DNA of 45,977 nucleotides from a virus, in IMG/VR virus record IMGVR_UViG_3300046530_000250, positions 1-45,977 of that record, one strand, 5' to 3'. Shown here one piece after another: positions 1 to 7,932 of the stretch (position 1 is its first letter; each line of letters opens with the position of its first letter). The position numbers and the translations under genes are program-made. The notes below the pieces were generated by a model. That model did not search any database and had not been told where the DNA came from. It saw only the letters and a program-made list of their open reading frames with translations.

Positions 1-54
1 TTCCATTCCTGATAAACTCCCATCCCTCTCAGCCTCACCCATCCCAGAACGCCA

Positions 55-132
55 ATGCCCCTGATTACCGCGACAACCCCCGCCCCGCTCTCCCGCCGCT
101 TCTCCGTCGCCCCCATGATGGATTGGATGTAG
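55..132 (+). pseudogene. dusA: Truncated 5' end of host dusA (left junction)
   Basis: The ATG at 55 opens 25 codons ending SRRFSVAPMMDWM followed by TAG at 130-132. The segment RRFSVAPMMDW is repeated in the intact dusA start at the right end of the window (45687 onward), where it continues as TDRHCRF. The reading frame here diverges right after the att core and stops, so this is the original start of the gene cut off by insertion. It probably keeps the original dusA promoter but makes only a useless peptide. Confidence 0.85.
115..127. repeat. attL core (13-bp direct repeat with attR)
   Basis: ATGATGGATTGGA is identical at 45768-45780. The flanks differ immediately downstream (T here, C at the right end) and partly upstream, so the core is 13 bp, within a longer imperfect match through the RRFSVAP codons. 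Confidence 0.85.
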
Positions 133-184
133 CCATTCATTGCAGCCCCGGCCCGCCTAGCCCGTCCCGTTTTATTTCCTCTCC

Positions 185-193
185 TTGTAGCAA
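185..193 (-). promoter_or_regulatory. Candidate integrase arm-type site near attL
   Basis: TTGTAGCAA is the reverse complement of the TTGCTACAw motif present three times next to attR (45591-45628). A motif shared by both prophage ends and near both cores fits arm-type integrase binding sites. The surrounding gap 133-345 otherwise holds no gene I can support. It contains a perfect 14-bp palindrome, TGACAGGCCTGTCA, at 211-224, of unknown role. Confidence 0.35.
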
Positions 194-345
194 TTTTTAA
201 GCAGGCTGTATGACAGGCCTGTCACGGGCATTACCGGTTCTTGGTTTGTCGTCCTGGGTAGTCGACCCTTGCTTGGAAAAAGGCGGCAGTAAGCCACTCG
301 CTCAACATTCAACTGCTACGCTGAATTCTTCACGGAGGATTCTCG

Positions 346-555
346 ATGCCACACTCTGACCTGCTCCCTTCCCTGTTGTTTAAGATCAATGAAAACCAAC
401 TCGCCCTGGAAGCCGCCATCCTGGAGCTCACGAATTGGGTCGAGCAGCGGGGAGCCGCGGATGTCGCCGACAACGTGCGCGGCGCCTTGGGAGCGATCGA
501 CCGCAACGAGGAATTCATCAAAATGACACTCGCCGTGATGATGACGCCGGAGTGA
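346..555 (+). CDS. Small conserved hypothetical protein (69 aa)
   Basis: The ATG at 346 follows a good ribosome site (GGAGG at about 333-337). The 69-residue product is mostly helical, with LALEAAILELTNWVEQRG near the middle and IDRNEEFIKMTL near the end. I recall very similar short proteins in Pseudomonas genomes, often near mobile elements, with no assigned function. It has no signal peptide or membrane segment. It is the first gene inside the left end and stands alone; the opposite-strand frame over it has no ribosome site and looks like a shadow. Confidence 0.7.
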   Translation: MPHSDLLPSLLFKINENQLALEAAILELTNWVEQRGAADVADNVRGALGAIDRNEEFIKMTLAVMMTPE

Positions 556-699
556 AAACAAACGGCCAGTTATCGGCAAAAGAAGCCCAGAACTTGGTTA
601 CCTTAACCTGTCAACAAAAATGGACTTGATTGCCGGAGGTGCTTTTATTTCCCGCTGCAAAGCTTGGCGGACCTGTTGAATCTCTCAATCGATCCAAGA

Positions 700-1144
700 T
701 CAGGAATCGCTGGCACTACCTTTTAACCTTTTAGCCAGCGTTTCTCGCTTTGTGAATTTTTCAACCATATGAAAAATGAGAGTTTCAATATCCACTGGTG
801 TTCCAGAAGGACCAACCTCAGCATCTCGAAGCCATTCTTCAACATCGTCTATCAAGACTGGACCATATTTAGTTGTCGAAATCTATTGCGTCCTTTACAC
901 CCGTGAGCAACCCCCTAGTTTGGCCCGCCGAATATTCGATTTTCCGAACCAATTCAATTTCTTGCTTATGTTGCTCGGCAGTACTACGAGATTGATCAAT
1001 GTATTTTATGACTGTATTTTCAAGCCTCTTAACTCCAAGTACTTTTTCGGTCCTAAACTTTTCCTTCCAATCGCCCTCCGCAAGCGCTATCCGTCCACAG
1101 CCACAGCCAGAAGCAGACGCTCGGTTAGGTCCGCGTTCGGCCAT
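700..1144 (-). pseudogene. Frameshifted helical hypothetical gene
   Basis: The leftward frame 1144-869 encodes 91 residues with a strongly helical, charged middle (LENTVIKYIDQSRSTAEQHK) and stops at 869-871. In the next frame the sequence is open from 882 to a TGA at 700-702 and reads like a natural continuation (KYGPVLIDDVEEWLRDAEVG, then HMVEKFTKRETLAKRL). The second frame has no good start, so I read this as one gene of about 148 codons broken by a single-base indel around 872-882. Two tiny overlapping genes are possible. The ATG at 1144 has no clear ribosome site. Function is unknown. Confidence 0.35.
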
Positions 1145-1289
1145 AATCGATCAGTTAACATTCATGGAGCGGCGTATTGACCAGTAGCTAAAGGAGATTC
1201 GTGCAAGTCGCTCATTCCATTCGCTGGACTTGAAGAAGCTGCTCCCTTAGCGTAACCATTAGGCCCTATTCGATCACAGGCAACCGAAA

Positions 1290-1787
1290 ATGACTGAACA
1301 CTCGCTGCACTCTTCATACCGTGAAAAGTTAATCGAGCATTTGCTCATTGGTGAATTACTGAAATTCTCATGGAAAACCAAAGATTTCAGTCTTGAAATA
1401 TCTAAACCTGAGGTTGACAGATCTGGCTACGATATCATTGCCGAAGCAAATGGCATTATTAGACACATTCAACTCAAAGCCACATTCATTGGATCGACTA
1501 CGGCCACACATAAAATCCATATTTCGCTGGCAAAGAAACCGTCCGGCTGCGTAGTTTTAGTTTATTTCAATAATGAAACACTTGAGCTTGGCCCATATTA
1601 TTATTTTGGCGCTGGCCCAGGCCAGCCACTAGCCAGTCTAGAAAATCTAAAAACCGCCAAACACACAAAAGGTGATGCTACCGGCTTAAAACTAGAAAGG
1701 CCAAATATCCGCATATTGAATAAAGGCAGCTTCGTTGAGTTGAAAACCATACATGAGTTATACCATCAACTATTTATAAACGCCTAA
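1290..1787 (+). CDS. Putative PD-(D/E)xK-like nuclease, 165 aa
   Basis: The product has an N-terminal helix with a conserved-looking Glu (YREKLIEHLLIGELL), then SGYDIIAE at about residues 46-53 and RHIQLKA about 10 residues later. The order Glu, Asp on a strand and QxK on the next strand is the usual layout of small PD-(D/E)xK nucleases, with Q in place of D/E. The remainder is a beta-rich domain. I recall similar unannotated proteins in Pseudomonas and other Proteobacteria. The gene is AT-rich against the phage background, has a weak ribosome site (AGG at about 1278) and stands alone between unrelated genes, which suggests transferred cargo. Nuclease activity is inferred from motif spacing only. 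Confidence 0.6.
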   Translation: MTEHSLHSSYREKLIEHLLIGELLKFSWKTKDFSLEISKPEVDRSGYDIIAEANGIIRHIQLKATFIGSTTATHKIHISLAKKPSGCVVLVYFNNETLELGPYYYFGAGPGQPLASLENLKTAKHTKGDATGLKLERPNIRILNKGSFVELKTIHELYHQLFINA

Positions 1788-2119
1788 CAATGGTTAAATC
1801 TGTTAACTTCGCTCTCTTAGGAGGGAGAAGCCAGCTCCTTACCCAGGTCTTGTGGAACGCGAATTGCTACATTCAACTGTGAATTCAATCTATCGACCAA
1901 AGCCCACCCTAATCCATTGGTGAAAGTACAAGCCTATCTGTCCAGCGAGCAAATCCAAGAAAATTTAGCAAATTCGGGGGGTTTAGAATCCTCAAGACAA
2001 TCCGTTGCATAGCCAGCCATCAAAAGATATCATTACGCCATCAGTCAGTCTTTATCGGCTGCCAAAAACTGAGAATTCAAAGTCTCGGAATACCTAAACA
2101 CCGAATTAAAGATCATCGC
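1788..2119. other. AT-rich intergenic region, no gene seen
   Basis: No convincing coding frame. An SD-like AGGAGGGAG lies at about 1820-1828 without a following gene. TTGCTACAT at 1864-1872 is identical to the repeats beside attR. The promoter of the next gene is probably in the AT-rich stretch 2030-2110, but no clear -35/-10 pair can be picked. Confidence 0.4.
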
Positions 2120-3307
2120 ATGGAAAATTTGAATGTGCCACCAGCATCGTCTAATCTTCTCAAAACCGTATGTAATTTATTAGAAGACGGGACTTTATCT
2201 CACTCCTCACTAGACGACATACTCAATAAGCAGCTAAGTGCAGAAGGCGTCAAACGTGCAGACTCCTTTGTTTTTGAGCTGTTATTCAAACGAAGACTAA
2301 AAGCTCTAGAAAAAGACACCACTGACCTGGTAATTTCCTTCAACTGGATCGTTGGTTTCGACAATAAAGACACACCATGCTATTGGTTTAAACTGCAAGA
2401 CGACGACGCCGACTGGAACTGCGCTGACGAAATGCTCGTTAAACACTTACTCAACACAGCCAATCATACAAACAAGGTCCACAAAGCAAAATATTGCCAT
2501 CCAAGCAATATATTCCTTATTAGCGAACTCACCTTGAATGGCTGGACGAATTGGCAAAGCGCTCAAAATTGCCTCAGCATGCTCCCCAACAAAAAAGCAA
2601 AAACAACTATACGCAACACAAACAAAACCAACAGCCAGACTGATAAAAATCACTACAACATCGCTGTTGACTGGCTAACAAAAAAAACCAAACAGGAAAA
2701 CTACTTCAAAGAGGAAATTATAAAAATATCTTTACAGCGCAGATTCATCAACTGCCTATTATCGCCTATCCTTGGTGGCGACCCGGCAGACTTAGATGCG
2801 ATAACGCTCTCAAACAACACCAACATAAAATACCTTGAAATAAAACGAAAATACCCCGCTTATAAATTTAAACATTTCGGAATTGATGAAACGCCACACA
2901 TCAAAATAATGAATTATCTAGCAAAACATCAAGTTGGCATGAGCCATATAATTTTAGTCCCGCCGTGTTGGGAAAAGGAATCCTCTCCAATAAGAACACT
3001 AAACAACGGACTATTCAAAAAGCACTGGACCTGGCTAGGCGCCAACCTAGACAATAACGCCATAACAAATTTAAAAATGCACACTTACGGCTCTAATAGC
3101 GGACAGAGAGACATGGATAGGGACCAGTATGCCATTGACTGGAAGGTAATATTCAACCTAAATAATGGACTACCACTTGATAAGCAAGCAGAACAAAGAA
3201 TTGCTTGCTTCCTCAAAGGTGCATTACCAATACCCTATGCACAGGCAAACTTTAGCGAGCTGAAAAGTCGGTATATTTTAAGCTACAAACATGAATTCTC
3301 ATATTAG
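2120..3307 (+). CDS. AT-rich gene with PD-(D/E)xK nuclease-like core, 395 aa
   Basis: I do not recognise the full protein. In its middle, ILGGDPADLDAITLS is followed by IKYLEIKRKYP: Asp on one strand, then ExK on the next, about a dozen residues apart, as in PD-(D/E)xK endonucleases. A following segment with KHFGID and a helix-strand (MNYLAKHQVGMSHIILVPP) fits that fold. The N-terminal 200 residues are helical and rich in Asn/Lys, and the C-terminus has no known motif. The gene is strongly AT-rich, unlike the phage core, has only a weak ribosome site and no operon partner. It could be a restriction-like or other defence nuclease. Confidence 0.6.
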   Translation: MENLNVPPASSNLLKTVCNLLEDGTLSHSSLDDILNKQLSAEGVKRADSFVFELLFKRRLKALEKDTTDLVISFNWIVGFDNKDTPCYWFKLQDDDADWNCADEMLVKHLLNTANHTNKVHKAKYCHPSNIFLISELTLNGWTNWQSAQNCLSMLPNKKAKTTIRNTNKTNSQTDKNHYNIAVDWLTKKTKQENYFKEEIIKISLQRRFINCLLSPILGGDPADLDAITLSNNTNIKYLEIKRKYPAYKFKHFGIDETPHIKIMNYLAKHQVGMSHIILVPPCWEKESSPIRTLNNGLFKKHWTWLGANLDNNAITNLKMHTYGSNSGQRDMDRDQYAIDWKVIFNLNNGLPLDKQAEQRIACFLKGALPIPYAQANFSELKSRYILSYKHEFSY

Positions 3308-3429
3308 GTGTGAATTCTGAAGACTTGATAACGCGGCTGAATCGCCAATAGCTTTTTGCCCCCATGGCAGGCAGATCCGCCCCAAGCTTTAAGCCTTCTA
3401 ATCTTCCTCCCATCAATAGCCCGGACGGG

Positions 3430-4677
3430 CTATTGAGTAGCTTTGATTCGAGCTACAAAACCATCCACATCTAACAACCAACCAGCCTGATCAGCTGTAT
3501 AAGTAGAGTGGATACCAGCGGGAACAACTAACTGCAAACCATGCGACTGCATTTCTGCCGTTTGCCGCTCACTGATAGCGGCTTCTAGTGTAACAAGATG
3601 CTTTATTGAAACCTTATCAGCTTCGCTAAGGACTTGCCGCCAACGATCTTTACAGGTCGTTTTTGCTCCGAGCATATGAATATTTTCCGGAGGAAACTTT
3701 GGGTCTCTATAAGACTCAAACCCCGGAAAAATAAAATCAGGTTTGGAGTTGTTTTCCGTAGTAAACCCCCTGCCCCGCCCCTGCTCAAAACGCAAGCCGT
3801 GAAGTTTAAATACTTCGCTCAGATAACCTTCAAAAGCATGACCTACTCGAGACTTACGGCGATTCTGGACACTCAATGAGAAACTAATAAACCCATCTAC
3901 ATCATCTCCGTCTTTTCCAAAACCCTCACGAAGTCGATGCTGAACCAAATGCCGCTCATAAATCCTGAACAGCTTTTCCTCATGATCCATCCAGTCCAGG
4001 ATCGCTTGATCGGGGCTAACTAAAGGATCGACCGTTTGTTCGATTGACTCACGGGCATATTTAGAAAATGCAAAAGTAGTTGGAAATTCATTACCACCAA
4101 AAAGAGATACAAGGCGCTCGAGCCAAATATTATCACCAGTTTCAGCGCGACCTGTCTCTATCCCCAAATCTTCCAGCATGAGACGCAATGGAAGATGCAG
4201 CCGAACTGCCTCGACAGAGCCAGCCTTAAACCGGTCATCGACATGATTTATCCCGAAGAGTACGCGCAATTGGCTTTCTATCGTACTGCCAGCAGGTGTA
4301 AAAACCATCAATAGAGATTCGTCGCGCATTTTTGCAACGAGAAGAAAATCTCCCTCGCCGAGCAATTCAGTGACGGCGTTAGTTGAGTAGTAAAGCCTGT
4401 ATTCAGGACTACGATGCAGTTTCTTTCGACGGCAGTCGTACCATGTAACATCTCCGTCTACCGTTTCTGGAGCAACAGACTCGTCGGTGATGTATATCTG
4501 CTTAGTCTTAAATCGATACTCTTGGTCCTTCCCTGGCGTTCCTAAATACTGCTTAAAACCAGCTGCTGGTAGTCCGCCTATTTCATGCTGGTTCGAGCGA
4601 CCGGGGTCAGCATCAACAGCACTCAAATATTTTGCTGCTACACCTTCGAAATAGTCACTAATGCGGTCTGTGAACAT
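3430..4677 (-). CDS. EcoRII-like type II restriction endonuclease (CCWGG)
   Basis: The 415-residue product has the EcoRII architecture: an N-terminal effector domain (about 1-230) and a C-terminal catalytic domain. The catalytic core shows RRKSRVGHAFEGYL (about 273-286), KPDFIFPG with Asp314, and LGAKTTCKDRWRQ with Lys339, Lys343 and Arg345, the EcoRII nuclease signature. EcoRII enzymes cleave CCWGG and need two sites, one acting as effector. Its start overlaps the end of vsr by 20 bp, and the partner methyltransferase lies upstream in the same operon. A 9-bp inverted repeat at 3414-3435 spans the stop codon but lacks a T-run. The family call is strong; the exact target is inferred from the family and the Dcm-type partner. 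Confidence 0.9.
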   Translation of the reverse strand: MFTDRISDYFEGVAAKYLSAVDADPGRSNQHEIGGLPAAGFKQYLGTPGKDQEYRFKTKQIYITDESVAPETVDGDVTWYDCRRKKLHRSPEYRLYYSTNAVTELLGEGDFLLVAKMRDESLLMVFTPAGSTIESQLRVLFGINHVDDRFKAGSVEAVRLHLPLRLMLEDLGIETGRAETGDNIWLERLVSLFGGNEFPTTFAFSKYARESIEQTVDPLVSPDQAILDWMDHEEKLFRIYERHLVQHRLREGFGKDGDDVDGFISFSLSVQNRRKSRVGHAFEGYLSEVFKLHGLRFEQGRGRGFTTENNSKPDFIFPGFESYRDPKFPPENIHMLGAKTTCKDRWRQVLSEADKVSIKHLVTLEAAISERQTAEMQSHGLQLVVPAGIHSTYTADQAGWLLDVDGFVARIKATQ

Positions 4678-5149
4678 TCTGGTTCCAAACGTCTTCGTCT
4701 ATTTGAGAACATTCAGAGCCTTTTATCAGCCAAGAGACGATATGGTCAATCAGCAATGGGGATTTTTTTTTCATGGAACGCACTGCGCACTCCCAAATGA
4801 CGAGCACCCTCCAGCCCAACGCACATAAAGCAGCTACCTGAAGCTCATCCCGAGCCTGATTTTTCCCGATTTTTTCCAGCCAGAATTCGGGGCGTGTTTG
4901 TGGCACTTTGAAATATCGGCAATTGTGGCCGTGCCAAAAGCAACCGTGGATGAAGACCGCTGCTTTGTACTTTGGCAGGACCAGATCTGGCTTACCGGGT
5001 AGGTGTTTCACATGTATTCGAAAGCGAAAGCCCCGCGCATGCAGGGCCTTACGGATCAGCATTTCAGGCGACGTATTTTTGCCCTGAATTCCGGACATCA
5101 TACGAGAGCGCGTTGCTGCATCAACCACGTCAGTCAACGAGTACTCCAT
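4658..5149 (-). CDS. vsr: Very short patch repair endonuclease Vsr
   Basis: The 163-residue product matches Vsr, which nicks beside T:G mismatches made by deamination of 5-methylcytosine in Dcm sites. Visible features: SRMMSGIQGKNTSPE at 15-29 (DNA wedge region), GKPDLVLP with catalytic Asp55, and AVFIHGCFWHGHNC at 64-77 with His68 and His73. The usual FTHGCFW reads FIHGCFW here. Length is normal for the family. It lies 47 bp downstream of dcm and overlaps the restriction gene, so all three are probably co-transcribed. Vsr limits C-to-T mutation caused by its neighbour's methylation. Confidence 0.93.
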   Translation of the reverse strand: MEYSLTDVVDAATRSRMMSGIQGKNTSPEMLIRKALHARGFRFRIHVKHLPGKPDLVLPKYKAAVFIHGCFWHGHNCRYFKVPQTRPEFWLEKIGKNQARDELQVAALCALGWRVLVIWECAVRSMKKKSPLLIDHIVSWLIKGSECSQIDEDVWNQNVHRPH

Positions 5150-5196
5150 TTCGGAGCGCTGCTCGCTCCGATTTCAGAACAGGAAACTTTTGTACC

Positions 5197-6627
5197 TCAC
5201 GCAGGCAGTATTAATTCCCGCTGAGGCTGATCATTGGCAGCTTTTTTTTTGGCCTCCAAAATTCTATCCTTCATCAGTCGAGCCACGGCCTCGAACACAG
5301 GGACCGCAACCGAGTTCCCGAATTGGCGATAAGCTTGGGTATCGGAGACCGGGATAATGAATTTGCTTTCACCTGGCTTGTCGAACCCCATCAGACGGGA
5401 ACACTCGTGAGGAGTAAGTCTTCGAGGACGATTGAGCTGATTCTGTTCACTATTGAAATCCAAATGATCCTTATAACCCCGATCAACCAGAATTTCCGAA
5501 CCGTCCTTGTGGTACCTCGCTGAAAGGGTACGTGCGATGTCATTCGGACGCGTCAATCCAAAACCAAAACCATTGCCCTTCTGACGATGCTTCTCTGCAT
5601 ACTTGTATAGGTAGTCCCAGAGCTTTGGCGTAAGTATGTATTTACTGTCAATGTCCTTTTCCTTATCCAGCAGATCACCAAAGGTTGGGCGATCTTTCGG
5701 TATCAGCTTGTCTATGTCACGCAAGGTGAAGCCACCATGAACATTCAAATCCCGACGAAAACCGACCAGGACGATACGTTCGCGATGCTGTGGAACGAAG
5801 TGCTTTGCATCGATTACTTTCGGATCTGAGCCCTTTGGCGCGTTAACGTCTGCGACCTCATAACCAAGCTCGTCCAAGGCTTCGCAGATGATGCGAAAGG
5901 TGTTGCCCTTGTCATGGCTTTTCAGATTCTTGACGTTCTCCAAAAGAAACGCGGATGGGCGCTTGGCTGCAATAATCCGAGCCACGTCAAAAAACAACGT
6001 GCCCTGAGTTTCACACTCAAAGCCATGTTTTCGACCTAAGGAGTTCTTTTTTGACACACCAGCCAAAGAAAACGGCTGACAGGGGAAGCCAGCGAGGAGG
6101 ACGTCATGATCCGGAATCTCGCGGCGAATATTCTGGTACGCCTCGTCCTCACTTACGTCGGGTCTGTCTGACAACGTAACGGTACGAATGTCCTGATTAA
6201 ACCGGTGACGCGCCGGATCGCAATAGTGGTTCGCCTTGTATGTGCGAACCGCGTATTCATTCCACTCAGATGTAAACACGCACTCGCCACCGATGGCCTC
6301 AAATCCCTTCCGAATTCCACCAATCCCTGCAAACAGGTCAATAAAGGTGAAAGAAGTGTCATGAGTCGGTGGCGAAGGCAAAAGAGATTTCAGGTGTTCG
6401 AATTCTTTATAGAGCAAGCGGGGCTTTGCCTTTCCTTTGACCCAACGATTCACTTTCTCACGGCAATGCTCGGAGCCCACCTCATTAAGTTTCGCAGCAA
6501 GCTGTCCTTGATCATAGATTTCAAGCAGTTTGTGAATCAGTGCACGATCATCTGCATCTGGCTCGGTCAAAGTGGTTGATTGCCCCAATTGAGTAGGTTC
6601 AGGAGTTGCGGCTTCAAAAAGATTCAT
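5197..6627 (-). CDS. dcm: DNA cytosine-5 methyltransferase, Dcm/M.EcoRII type
   Basis: The enzyme methylates the inner cytosine of CCWGG with S-adenosylmethionine. C5-methyltransferase motifs appear in order: [15 protein letters not shown] (motif I, about 95-109), [11 protein letters not shown] with nucleophile Cys183, [12 protein letters not shown] with Glu230, [11 protein letters not shown] (VIII), the target-recognition region, [13 protein letters not shown] (IX) and [11 protein letters not shown] (X). The N-terminal helical extension (about 28-85) is also seen in E. coli Dcm and M.EcoRII. I chose ATG 6627, not TTG 6651, because the ATG has purine-rich ribosome sequences just upstream and family-like length (476 aa). 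It is the first gene of the dcm-vsr-endonuclease operon; a LexA-box match lies about 90 bp upstream. Confidence 0.93.
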   Translation of the reverse strand: MNLFEAATPEPTQLGQSTTLTEPDADDRALIHKLLEIYDQGQLAAKLNEVGSEHCREKVNRWVKGKAKPRLLYKEFEHLKSLLPSPPTHDTSFTFIDLFAGIGGIRKGFEAIGGECVFTSEWNEYAVRTYKANHYCDPARHRFNQDIRTVTLSDRPDVSEDEAYQNIRREIPDHDVLLAGFPCQPFSLAGVSKKNSLGRKHGFECETQGTLFFDVARIIAAKRPSAFLLENVKNLKSHDKGNTFRIICEALDELGYEVADVNAPKGSDPKVIDAKHFVPQHRERIVLVGFRRDLNVHGGFTLRDIDKLIPKDRPTFGDLLDKEKDIDSKYILTPKLWDYLYKYAEKHRQKGNGFGFGLTRPNDIARTLSARYHKDGSEILVDRGYKDHLDFNSEQNQLNRPRRLTPHECSRLMGFDKPGESKFIIPVSDTQAYRQFGNSVAVPVFEAVARLMKDRILEAKKKAANDQPQRELILPA

Positions 6628-6718
6628 GGGACCTGCTTTCCTCTGGGTCAAATCTGTGACGAATTGTCACCACTTTATCCCAGTATTCGCCCTTCGTCCA
6701 GGGGCCAGGCACATAATA

Positions 6719-6734
6719 CTGTTTTTACATACAG
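6719..6734. promoter_or_regulatory. LexA (SOS) box match upstream of dcm
   Basis: CTGTTTTTACATACAG fits CTG-N10-CAG, with the AT-rich centre and TA flank (TACTGT) typical of gamma-proteobacterial LexA sites. It lies in the gap between the end of the late operon and dcm. A TATAAT hexamer follows on the plus strand (6737-6742) and TATTAT reads leftward at 6713-6718. The target gene is therefore either dcm, leftward, or something now lost on the right. Confidence 0.6.
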
Positions 6735-6849
6735 CAATATAATTTAGGGCAATCTGACAATTCAGGAATCGTTGTGACTACCGAAATTTTGTGCAGGACC
6801 GGACGGCAAGTAATCTCCATGCCCCAGCATCCGGGATATCGGATGAGTA

Positions 6850-7359
6850 TTAGCTGCGAGGCCGGGACAATCTATCGAAGGCCACCTCACATGCCTCCCC
6901 TGCTACTCGGGCAGCATCGTAAGCCTTTGCCAGCTCTCCCGCTCGAGCATCAGCCCTTTGGAACAGGTGGGAGAGCACCATCGCGGCGCGGGTGGCTGTC
7001 TGGCTTCGTCGGGCAGCATCGGTATCTGCGGCGCACCCACCAGTTCCGGCAACCAGTTTGGCGGCTGCAACGTGCAGCCGCTCACCAGCAGCATCGGCGC
7101 CAGTAGCATCAATCGCCGCCACATTTGTTTTTTCTCGCGCATCACTTCCCACCTGGTTCATTGCTTTTTGCCAACGTTGTTCTTCTGTTCGCGCTGATCT
7201 TTCTGCGGCCGCCCGGGCCTTGGCCTGGAACTCGCCCTGCTCTGCCCACCGCGCCTGCCACTCTGCCTCAGCCTTGGTGCTACCGTGTTTATAGGCACCA
7301 TATCCCAGCGTGATACCGAACATCGCCAAGACCAAAAACCGTAAGGCAAGTCCATTCAT
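6850..7359 (-). CDS. Rz: Rz-like i-spanin (DUF2514-type)
   Basis: The 169-residue product starts with a short hydrophobic segment (LRFLVLAMFGITLGYGAYKHG, about 6-26, uncleaved anchor) followed by a long helical, charged periplasmic domain (KAEAEWQARWAEQGEFQAKA). This is the layout of inner-membrane spanins, which fuse inner and outer membranes at the end of lysis together with the lipoprotein Rz1. Its ATG overlaps the endolysin stop by 4 bp (ATGA). It is the last gene of the late operon, and Rz1 is nested inside it in another frame. Confidence 0.85.
   Translation of the reverse strand: MNGLALRFLVLAMFGITLGYGAYKHGSTKAEAEWQARWAEQGEFQAKARAAAERSARTEEQRWQKAMNQVGSDAREKTNVAAIDATGADAAGERLHVAAAKLVAGTGGCAADTDAARRSQTATRAAMVLSHLFQRADARAGELAKAYDAARVAGEACEVAFDRLSRPRS
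6903..7142 (-). CDS. Rz1: Rz1-like o-spanin lipoprotein nested in Rz
   Basis: Reading a different frame inside the Rz gene, this ORF encodes a lipoprotein signal (MREKKQMWRRLMLLAPMLLV) with lipobox LVSGC at Cys23, then a short proline-rich mature part (QPPNWLPELVGAPQIPMLP). Rz1 proteins are small outer-membrane lipoproteins rich in proline and partner the i-spanin across the periplasm. I chose ATG 7142 over the GTG one codon upstream because AGG lies about 9 bp ahead of it. Complete nesting in Rz is known for lambda-type spanin pairs. Confidence 0.8.
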   Translation of the reverse strand: MREKKQMWRRLMLLAPMLLVSGCTLQPPNWLPELVGAPQIPMLPDEARQPPAPRWCSPTCSKGLMLERESWQRLTMLPE

Positions 7360-7907
7360 GGCAGCACCTTCAATGCGCGCTCATAGAGTGCTTCGCGGTC
7401 GGCCTGTCCGTTGGTAGCGCCATTGATACGCTTGGTGATCCGCAGAAAATCTCCCTGATCGGCCAGAGTATTCAAGCCCGCCCGCTGCCAGAACCAGCCC
7501 GCCGACAGACAGGCATAAACTGGATGCTCGAGCAGTTCCGGCGTGTTCAGCAGGCGACTATCGCCAAACAAAACTTCGCTGCAGGCCTCGTAATTGTCAC
7601 GACCAGTAATCTGAATCAGCCCCCTGCCCCGATATTTCTGGCCATCACCGTCAACCTCTGGGGTATTTCCGAGCGCCTTGGCCAGTTTGCCGGTGTCGTA
7701 CTTCGCCAGGTAGCTGTCGCCGCCCAACTCACGCACGTAGCGCAGCTGCCCGGATTCGTGACCAATTTGAGCGATAAAGGCCGCGATCCGTAACCGGGTG
7801 ATGATGCTGTACTTGCCCATCGCCGCATTGAGTGCAGGAACAAAAACGCCAGCTTTAGCGCCGGCGTTGGGGAGGATCTGCAGCAGTTGTTGCATTGAGA
7901 TAATCAT
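7356..7907 (-). CDS. Endolysin, glycoside hydrolase family 19
   Basis: The 183-residue lysozyme/chitinase-fold enzyme cleaves peptidoglycan glycan strands during lysis. Visible signatures: AAFIAQIGHESGQLRYV with the catalytic Glu in the HES triad, GGDSYLAKYDTGKLAKALGN and KYRGRGLIQITGRDNY, all typical of phage GH19 endolysins. There is no signal peptide, so it depends on the holin. I chose ATG 7907 because AGGAA lies about 9 bp upstream; the frame stays open much farther upstream but only over the preceding tail gene. The stop overlaps the Rz start. Confidence 0.92.
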   Translation of the reverse strand: MIISMQQLLQILPNAGAKAGVFVPALNAAMGKYSIITRLRIAAFIAQIGHESGQLRYVRELGGDSYLAKYDTGKLAKALGNTPEVDGDGQKYRGRGLIQITGRDNYEACSEVLFGDSRLLNTPELLEHPVYACLSAGWFWQRAGLNTLADQGDFLRITKRINGATNGQADREALYERALKVLP

Positions 7908-7932
7908 GCGGTGGTATTCCTGTTGGGGCCGC

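Noticed and set aside
3414-3435. Inverted repeat at the end of the restriction gene as a terminator
   Set aside because: A 9-bp stem is present but no T-run follows on either strand, so it is not called as an intrinsic terminator.
6774-7106. Rightward ORF starting after the LexA box
   Set aside because: Only the first ~25 codons are outside Rz; the rest is an antisense shadow. A relic start cannot be excluded but is not supported.
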